Positions 58,422 through 64,000 of a stretch of DNA of 64,000 nucleotides are shown here, piece after piece. The position numbers and the translations under genes were made by a program. The stretch comes from Acidilobaceae archaeon (GTDB lineage: Archaea > Thermoproteota > Thermoprotei_A > Sulfolobales > Acidilobaceae), in the NCBI GenBank assembly GCA_025058835.1, contig JANXEI010000002.1, positions 372,001 through 436,000 of the forward strand. Reading direction: 5' to 3'. The notes below the pieces were generated by a model. The model did no database searches. It had not been told where the DNA came from and saw only the letters and a program-made list of their open reading frames with translations. Positions within the stretch are counted from its first letter, which is position 1. Every line of letters starts with the position of its first letter.

Positions 58422-60467
58422 GTGAGGACGGTGCTGACGGCGAGGAAGCTGGAGGAAGTGCTGGTGATAGTGCCCAAGAGGAAGTACGATTCTGTGGTGG
58501 CAAGGCTGGCAATGGAGGGGATATTTCATGTGGAGGAACCCCCGCGGGAGTTCCCCGGCGGGAGCTCCTACAAGTTCAAGGCGCTCCTCTCTCAGGCCTC
58601 TGAGAAGGTCTCCAAGATCTCGGGATACTTTGCTGCCCTCGGCCTTGAGCCTGCTATCGAGCCGGGCCTCGAGGTAGAGGTGTCCGATTGGGGCGAGGCG
58701 TTGCAGAGGCATGTGAGCAGGTACTCGGACCTGGAGAGGTTCTACGAGGAAGGGGTGAGCAAGCTCTCTGGTGCTAGGGCGAGAGCGCAGGAATTGGAGA
58801 AGCTCCTGCAGGTCTTGGAGCCGGTCAAGGACATCGACGTAGATCTTAGAGCTCTCACAGAGGGCCTCCAGCTCCAACTGGTGGTCGGCATTGCATCGCC
58901 TTCTCAGGAAGGGGAGCTCCTAGAGCTGGCGTCCTCGCACAATGCCCTTGTGGCGCTGGAGCAGAGAGGAAAGGTCAGTATAGTTGCGGTAGCGGCAAAG
59001 AGTGGGCAGATGAGGCCCCTCGTCACAGCCCTGCTGAAGAGGGGAGTAACCCTGCTGACCATTCCGCGAGAGCTCCCCGGCAAGCCCTCGGAGGCATATG
59101 CCATAACTGCAAAGGAGCTGGCGCAGCTGAGGGAGGAGATAGAGAGGCTGCGCAAGGAGCTGCTGGCTAGGAGCGACGAGCTGAGGCTCTACTACACTTA
59201 CATGCTAGCATATAGGGAGATATTCAAGATGTTGGCTAGCACCCACGAAACCGCCACGACGGCTGTGATGAGAGGCTTCGTGGACAAGGAGGAGATCGGC
59301 AGGCTGGAGAGAGCACTGGAGGAGGAGACGGGGAGGGCCTACAGCCTCGTAAGGCTAGGGACAGTGACGGGAGAATCTATGGTGACTAAGCTCGACATGC
59401 CCTCCTGGCTCAGGCCCTTCCATAACATAGTGAGGCTCTACGGCGAGCCCTCCCCCGTCGAGATAGTGCCCACCCTGTTCCTTGCCATAACTTTCCCCAT
59501 AGCCTTTGCCCTCATGTTCCCCGACGCAGGCCATGGGCTCCTCCTCATCTTGTTTGCGCAGCTCTACCTGAAGAGGAGGAGCCCCGATTGGGCGTTCGTG
59601 CTGACCGTCCTAGGGTTCGCTTCGATCGTCTCAGGCCTCATGGCAGGGGAGCTCTTCGGCCCTCTGCCTGCAGAGTGGCTCCACATACCCTCGCTCTGGA
59701 AAGCCCTAGGCCTTAAAACGCCTCCCCTGGCCCTCCCTACATATGCCGTTGAGCACGGCCTGACGGAGCTGGTGGGCGAGCTCCTCTTCCGCTCAATAAG
59801 CATAAGCCTCTGGGCAGCAGCCTTCGTGCTCACCTTCGGGAGCCTTCTAGGGATAGTTAACTCCTACATGAGGAAGGACCCGGAGGAGCTGTGGGCCCTG
59901 CGCGTCCCAAGGTTCCTCTTCTTCCTCTCTGTGACGGCTCCCTTCCTGATAACCTTCGATGCTAGGCTAGCTGGAGCAATCATAAGCGAGGCCCTGTTCC
60001 AGCTGGGCGGGGATGACCTGCTGAGCAGGGCAGTCTTCTTCGGGATTGCAGGCTCCCTCCTCTGGCTCCTCCTTGGCGAGCCCATAGCTCAGGCGATCCA
60101 CGGCCACAACTTCCTCCAGGCTCTGGGGAAGGGACTCATAGAGGCTTTCGAGGCTGTCCTCATGGCTCTGGGCAACGTGCCCAGCTTCCTGAGGATCATG
60201 GCCCTCTCGCTCGCCCACGCCAGCATAATGCTTGCCCTGGCCGTGATATTCAAGACCCTCCTTGCAGCAGGGACCGCAGGCCTCCTGCTAGGGGCAGTAG
60301 TGTACATTGTTGGCAACCTTATCGTTACAGCGCTGGAGGGCATCCTGGCCTTTGCCCAGAGCCTCAGGCTTCACTTCTACGAGTGGTTCAGCAAGTTCTA
60401 TGCAGGGAGCGGCGTGCCCTTCACGCCCATCTCTGTCCCTAACGTGAGGATAGTCGTTAGGAGCTAG
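58422..60467 (+). CDS. atpI: A-type ATP synthase subunit I (subunit a)
   Basis: Membrane subunit forming the ion half-channels with the K ring. It has 681 residues. The N-terminal cytoplasmic half (1-330) has long coiled-coil arms; the C-terminal half has 7-8 membrane helices with FALMFPDAGHGLLLI near 365, VLMALGNVPSFLRIMALSLAHASIMLAL near 590 (essential Arg in the helix) and a conserved QSLRLHFYEWFSKFY near 640. GTG start at 58422. Separated from F-E-A by two unrelated minus-strand genes. Its stop shares CTAG with dphB. Confidence 0.95.
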   Translation: MRTVLTARKLEEVLVIVPKRKYDSVVARLAMEGIFHVEEPPREFPGGSSYKFKALLSQASEKVSKISGYFAALGLEPAIEPGLEVEVSDWGEALQRHVSRYSDLERFYEEGVSKLSGARARAQELEKLLQVLEPVKDIDVDLRALTEGLQLQLVVGIASPSQEGELLELASSHNALVALEQRGKVSIVAVAAKSGQMRPLVTALLKRGVTLLTIPRELPGKPSEAYAITAKELAQLREEIERLRKELLARSDELRLYYTYMLAYREIFKMLASTHETATTAVMRGFVDKEEIGRLERALEEETGRAYSLVRLGTVTGESMVTKLDMPSWLRPFHNIVRLYGEPSPVEIVPTLFLAITFPIAFALMFPDAGHGLLLILFAQLYLKRRSPDWAFVLTVLGFASIVSGLMAGELFGPLPAEWLHIPSLWKALGLKTPPLALPTYAVEHGLTELVGELLFRSISISLWAAAFVLTFGSLLGIVNSYMRKDPEELWALRVPRFLFFLSVTAPFLITFDARLAGAIISEALFQLGGDDLLSRAVFFGIAGSLLWLLLGEPIAQAIHGHNFLQALGKGLIEAFEAVLMALGNVPSFLRIMALSLAHASIMLALAVIFKTLLAAGTAGLLLGAVVYIVGNLIVTALEGILAFAQSLRLHFYEWFSKFYAGSGVPFTPISVPNVRIVVRS

Positions 60468-61327
60468 CTCGACAGCCACCTCATGATCTTGTCGTATAGG
60501 GAGCAGTAGTCCTCCCTGGGCTTTAGCCTGTTGGTCCAGCTGCCCCCCAACTTAGTTCTCGCCAGGGCTCCGACTATCCAGGCCTCTACTTTGTTGAGGG
60601 TGGCAGGCACTATCACGCTGCTCGGCTCGAGGAAGCTCTCCTCTGTAGCAGCAAGGCTCGACAGGCTGTCGTAAGCTCTCACCCTAGCGTTGGGCATGCC
60701 TGCCCTCTCCACAACTACTGCTGGCAGCCACTTCAGGGAACCCCTGTACCCTAGCTCTTTCTCTAGCACAGCTTCAGCGTCGAGCACAATGCGGGCTGCC
60801 GCGGGAGGGGAGAGCTGCTCCCCCTCGTCGCTTATGTCCATGAGTAACAGGGTGTGAAGGTCTACGCAAAGGTCCCCGTAGATGTATGCCGCAATGCTGT
60901 AAGGCTTGAAGCCCTTCCAAGGGCCCGGCACTGTTGCCGTCCTCCCGAAGCGGTAGTACTGAAGGCCGCTGAAGACCTTTGCTGCGCAGACTCCCGATAT
61001 GCCAGGAGCGTAGACGAAGTCGACCCCCCTCTCCGCAGCCTCAGCTAGGAGGGCTTGATGTGAGGTGGCCATGAGAGGATCGCCTGCTGTGAGCACTACA
61101 ACCCTCTTCTCCCTCGCCTCCTCCACTATCTTCCTAGAACCCTCCTCGAGCATGCTCCTACTAGCCCTGAGGACCTTGTTGCCATACTTGCTAACCGCTT
61201 CTAAAATCCAGCTAGAGGAGGGCATCGTATATGTTTCCACGTATATCACGTCAGCCCTCTCCAGCTCCTCCTCCAGCTCCTTCGTGGCGCCCTTCTCCCA
61301 CAGGCCGTGGCCTGCGAGCACCAGCAC
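60464..61327 (-). CDS. dphB: Diphthine synthase
   Basis: Methylates the modified histidine of elongation factor 2 during diphthamide synthesis. It has 287 residues, a tetrapyrrole-methylase-like fold. GDPLMATSHQALLAEAAERG near residue 86, APGISGVCAAKVFSGLQYYRFGRTATVP near 108, and HTLLLMDI near 158 are family motifs. The start is GTG at 61327. It overlaps atpI by 4 bp at the stops. Confidence 0.95.
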   Translation of the reverse strand: MLVLAGHGLWEKGATKELEEELERADVIYVETYTMPSSSWILEAVSKYGNKVLRASRSMLEEGSRKIVEEAREKRVVVLTAGDPLMATSHQALLAEAAERGVDFVYAPGISGVCAAKVFSGLQYYRFGRTATVPGPWKGFKPYSIAAYIYGDLCVDLHTLLLMDISDEGEQLSPPAAARIVLDAEAVLEKELGYRGSLKWLPAVVVERAGMPNARVRAYDSLSSLAATEESFLEPSSVIVPATLNKVEAWIVGALARTKLGGSWTNRLKPREDYCSLYDKIMRWLSS

Positions 61328-61360
61328 GTCTCATCGAGATGCTGTAGTCCAGCCACATAT

Positions 61361-62260
61361 TTATTCCCTCGCGTAAGGCACCCCTAGCCTCAACGGTGCC
61401 CTCGACCTCCGCGCAGTGAGGACTGTGATGGCAAGAGTTCCCAGGTAGGGCAAGGTCTTGAGGAGATATGCGTAGCCGACCTCTTGCTGCAGCGCATCAG
61501 CCGCAGCGCTAAGGAAGCCGAAAACATATGCGCCGAAGACTGCAGGGAGAGGGTTCCAGCCGCTGAAGGCGACGTTGGCAAGGGCTATGAAGCCCATGCC
61601 TGCGCTCATGCCTCTCGTGAAAACGCCCGCGATCTCCAGCGCAAGGAAGGCTCCCCCAAGGCCGGCAAGGGTTCCGCCGAGGGTAGTAGCGGCTATTCTG
61701 TAACGATACGTGTTCACCCCCATAGCGTCTGCAGCCCGAGGCTCCTCGCCGCAGGCCCTCAGGGCCAGCCCTGTTCTCGTGCGAAAGAGGAAGAACCAGC
61801 TGAGGACGGCGATCAGGATGGCAAGCAAAGTGAGCAGCGGTACTGTGCTCTGGCCTATGCTGAAGTAGGGCAGCTGTCCCTCCACCCTCGGCGAGGCGCC
61901 GTGGTGCCCCCATATGGCTATGAGGCCTAGCACTGTGAAGCCGTAAGAGGCCATGTTGATGGCCAGCCCTGCTATGATCTGATCTGCTCTGAGGTACACT
62001 GCAAAGAGGCCGAAGAGGGCTCCCAAGAGGGCTCCCGCTAGGGTGCCTGCAAGGACGCCGAGGAGCATGCTGCCGGAGAAGAAGGAGGTAGCCACAGAGG
62101 CGAAGGCGGAGGAGAGGAGAATGCCCTCTATGCCCACGTTCACAATGCCGCTCCTCTCCGTTATGATCTCCCCTATGGTAGCGAGCAAGATGGGCGTCAT
62201 GTAGGAGAGAGACGAGATGAGGACGAAGAGCCAGAGCTCTGCCTCAACCAAGCCTCCCAC
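61361..62260 (-). CDS. Nucleoside ABC transporter permease (YufQ/NupC type)
   Basis: A 299-residue permease of the branched-chain amino acid/ribose family, the subgroup paired with BMP-type binding proteins. About 8-9 helices. Signature: GIINVGIEG as SGIVNVGIEGILLSSAFAS near the N-terminus, GLAINMASYGFTVLG near 98, and the coupling EEPRAADAMGVNTYRYRI near 180, which contacts the ATPase. ATG start at 62260, 17-bp overlap with the other permease. Last gene of the operon. Confidence 0.9.
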   Translation of the reverse strand: MGGLVEAELWLFVLISSLSYMTPILLATIGEIITERSGIVNVGIEGILLSSAFASVATSFFSGSMLLGVLAGTLAGALLGALFGLFAVYLRADQIIAGLAINMASYGFTVLGLIAIWGHHGASPRVEGQLPYFSIGQSTVPLLTLLAILIAVLSWFFLFRTRTGLALRACGEEPRAADAMGVNTYRYRIAATTLGGTLAGLGGAFLALEIAGVFTRGMSAGMGFIALANVAFSGWNPLPAVFGAYVFGFLSAAADALQQEVGYAYLLKTLPYLGTLAITVLTARRSRAPLRLGVPYARE

Positions 62261-63218
62261 CCCTCTGGAGGAGCTTGAGGGCGTAGGGCGCAGAGAGCAC
62301 CAGAACCATCACGCCCACTATTACGTCGGTCAGCTCTGGCGGCGTCCCCAGCCTCAACTCTACCCAGTGGCCCCCGATGATCATGCTTGCAAGGAAAGCG
62401 GCTGACAGCACTGCGCCGATGGGATGACTCTTGCCTATCAAGGCAACGCCTATGCCCAGAAAGCCCACGCCGAAGAGGGCTGACATAGTTGTGTCTAGAT
62501 GACCCACGTACATGACCTTGAGGGCTCCAGCCGTCCCTCCGAAGAGGCCGCCTATGGACATGCTGAGCACAGTCACCCTCCTCACGTCAATGCCTGCATA
62601 TGCTGCAGCTCTTCTAGAGCTCCCCAGAACTCTGATCTCGTAGCCCAAGAGCGTGTTGTAGAGGAGCACGAGCGCGAGGAGGGCCAGAGCGAGGGCCAGG
62701 AGGAAGGACGTCCAGGAGCCGAGGAAGAACCCCACGTCAATTGACCTGTGGGGGAACTCTGGGTGCGTGAGGTGCCTGCTCACGAGGAAGAGGGTGACGT
62801 AGTACAGGGTCCAATTTGTCATGATGGATGCTATCACCTCGTTCACCCCCAGAAATGCCCTGAGGGCTCCCAGCGTGCCGCCTAGCAGAGCTCCCATGAG
62901 GCCTCCTGCCAGGAGGCCCAGCGCTCCGAACTGTTGCGAGAAGTAGAGGAACGAGAGGGCACCTAGATATGCCTGCCCTTCCCCCCCTATGTTGAAGAGG
63001 CCAGCTCTCAGAGGGATGAGGAAGGCAAGGGCGCTCAGCACGAGGGGGGCAGCTACGGCAGCGACGTACTCTACGTTACCGAGGCCGTAGGTGAACATAA
63101 CGGCGAGGCTAGAAACAGGATCGTAACCCAGCAGGAGGAGCAGGAGAGAAGTAACGAAAACGGCAGCCGCGAGGGCTAGGGCAGTCTCGGAGAGAGCTCT
63201 CAGAGCCTCACCGCTCAA
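62244..63218 (-). CDS. Nucleoside ABC transporter permease (YufP/NupB type)
   Basis: A 324-residue partner permease. It has about 9 helices, the FNIGGEGQAYLGALSF segment near residue 75, NEVIASIMTNW near 130 and the coupling helix SSRRAAAYAGIDVRRVTVL near 205. The start is GTG at 63218, 4-bp overlap with the ATPase gene. Usually acts with a BMP lipoprotein that binds purine nucleosides; that gene may lie beyond the right edge. Confidence 0.9.
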   Translation of the reverse strand: MSGEALRALSETALALAAAVFVTSLLLLLLGYDPVSSLAVMFTYGLGNVEYVAAVAAPLVLSALAFLIPLRAGLFNIGGEGQAYLGALSFLYFSQQFGALGLLAGGLMGALLGGTLGALRAFLGVNEVIASIMTNWTLYYVTLFLVSRHLTHPEFPHRSIDVGFFLGSWTSFLLALALALLALVLLYNTLLGYEIRVLGSSRRAAAYAGIDVRRVTVLSMSIGGLFGGTAGALKVMYVGHLDTTMSALFGVGFLGIGVALIGKSHPIGAVLSAAFLASMIIGGHWVELRLGTPPELTDVIVGVMVLVLSAPYALKLLQRGGRLG

Positions 63219-64000
63219 AGGGCCCCACCCATTAGCTTCGCCAGCCTTTCCAGGTCGCTTTCTCCCCCTTTCAGCTCTCCGACCACTCTCCCCTCGAAGA
63301 GCACGACTATCCTATCGCTCAACTCTAGCACCTCGTCTAGGTCAGAGCTGATGAGAAGGACTGCGCCCCTCTCCCTGAACCTCAGGATCTCCCCCCTAAC
63401 CTTCTCTGCCGAAACAACGTCAAGCCCCTGCGTTGGCTCGTGAGCTATCAGCAGTAAGCCTTCTGACTCCAGCTCCCTCCCTACCATCAACCTTTGCTGG
63501 TTCCCCCCGCTCAGGTTTCTTGCCCTCTCCCACAGATCTGTGAAGACCACCCTGAACCTCTCCACTATTTGCCTAGCCCTCTCCTCTGCGCTCTTCCAAT
63601 TCATCGTAACGCCGCTCGCATGCTCCCCCTGCCTTGCAAGGACTGAGTTCTCCACTAGACTCATCTCCAAAGCCAGCCCCTCCTCCCTCGACTCGGGGCT
63701 GTAGAGAACCCCTGCCCTCCTCATCTCCCGCGGCGACCTGCCCGTTACATCAACGCCCCCGAGCCTAACCTTCCCCCTCTCAGGCCTCCTGAGCCCCGCT
63801 AAGATCTCTGCTAGCTCCTTCTGCCCGCTCCCCTGCACGCCGGCTATCCCCACCACCTCCCCCCTCCTGACGGAGAGCGTGACGCCCTTCAGCCTCTCCA
63901 CCCCCATGTCGTCCCTTGCTGCTAGGTCCTCCACCTCCAGCAGGACCTCTCCCGGGGCACCGCTGCGGCTCCTCCGCACCCTCTCCACCTCCGCCCCCAC
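63215..64000 (-). CDS. ABC transporter ATP-binding protein, C-terminal part (YufO/NupA-like), partial
   Basis: At least 261 residues visible; the 5' end is beyond the window. This is the second of two nucleotide-binding domains expected. It has a degenerate Walker A VAGVQGSGQKELAEIL (the usual GKST is QKEL, normal for the second domain of this family), signature LSGGNQQRLMVGRELE, and Walker B-like LLLIAHEPTQGLDVVS. Belongs with the two permeases downstream. Confidence 0.9.
   Translation of the reverse strand: MGAEVERVRRSRSGAPGEVLLEVEDLAARDDMGVERLKGVTLSVRRGEVVGIAGVQGSGQKELAEILAGLRRPERGKVRLGGVDVTGRSPREMRRAGVLYSPESREEGLALEMSLVENSVLARQGEHASGVTMNWKSAEERARQIVERFRVVFTDLWERARNLSGGNQQRLMVGRELESEGLLLIAHEPTQGLDVVSAEKVRGEILRFRERGAVLLISSDLDEVLELSDRIVVLFEGRVVGELKGGESDLERLAKLMGGAL

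Noticed and set aside
1-64000. CRISPR arrays, insertion sequences, prophage or replication origin
   Set aside because: No spaced direct repeats, transposase genes, phage genes, or Cdc6-linked repeat clusters were seen.

Overview
The window looks like chromosome from a hyperthermophilic crenarchaeon (Thermoproteota), probably a chemolithotroph that oxidises H2. The evidence is a Cren7 chromatin protein, a TFB with the crenarchaeal reduced zinc ribbon, archaeal ribosomal proteins in archaeal order, RNase P p29, Pus10, diphthine synthase, HerA, AGOG glycosylase, the two-subunit phosphomevalonate dehydratase of the modified mevalonate pathway, and TATA boxes about 26 nt before leaderless or short-leader starts. 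GTG and TTG starts are very common. I cannot name the genus from sequence alone.

Layout. 1-615: wreck of a class II fumarase gene. 673-7889: TFB, mevalonate kinase, a pterin-binding DHPS-like protein, deoxyribose-phosphate aldolase, a frameshifted glycosyltransferase, a PHP hydrolase and glutamate dehydrogenase. 8008-12730: two tandem DUF996 membrane proteins, ThiM, MoeA and Pus10. 12864-16394: a small sugar/envelope-like set (PIG-L deacetylase, GT2, ATP-grasp, HAD). 16469-25343: two translation clusters, L21e-Rpo4-DUF655-KsgA-HemK-like-TrmJ, then S19-L22-S3-L29-p29-S17-L14-L24-S4e-L5-S14-S8. 25412-25693: a 282-bp imperfect palindrome of unknown role. 25700-26995: an ion transporter. 27056-42221: a complete [NiFe] hydrogenase island with a TAT-exported small subunit, a cytochrome b and the large subunit, plus HypA, MinD-type HypB, HypC, HypD, HypE, HypF and a HycI-type protease. 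It also holds several genes not normally listed as maturation factors. 42203-52759: tRNA-Leu, thymidylate kinase, phosphomevalonate dehydratase (divergent subunits), translin, Fur, AGOG, thioesterase, DUF211, HerA and an MrfA/Hrq1-like helicase. 52831-60467: a small membrane protein, a second ion transporter, Cren7, and A-type ATPase subunits F, E, A and I with two unrelated genes in between. 60464-64000: diphthine synthase and a BMP-type nucleoside ABC transporter that runs off the end.

How it fits together. The periplasmic-side hydrogenase would feed electrons through its cytochrome b into the membrane, and the A-type ATPase would use the resulting gradient. Mevalonate kinase and phosphomevalonate dehydratase supply isoprenoids for archaeal lipids. 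The nucleoside transporter, DeoC and the adenosine-specific kinase homolog suggest nucleoside salvage.

Most worth a second look: (i) the hyp operon extension with a metallo-beta-lactamase-like protein lacking its metal site and an acyl-CoA synthetase-like protein lacking both its ATP-binding loop and its catalytic lysine; (ii) the long palindrome after rps8; (iii) genes with no ATG/GTG/TTG start or with a one-base frame break (ksgA, the HemK-like gene, the transporter at 53151, the glycosyltransferase at 4878-5863), which indicate CTG or other rare starts, programmed frameshifting, or sequence errors; (iv) convergent genes that share a single CTAG or TTAG as both stop codons.
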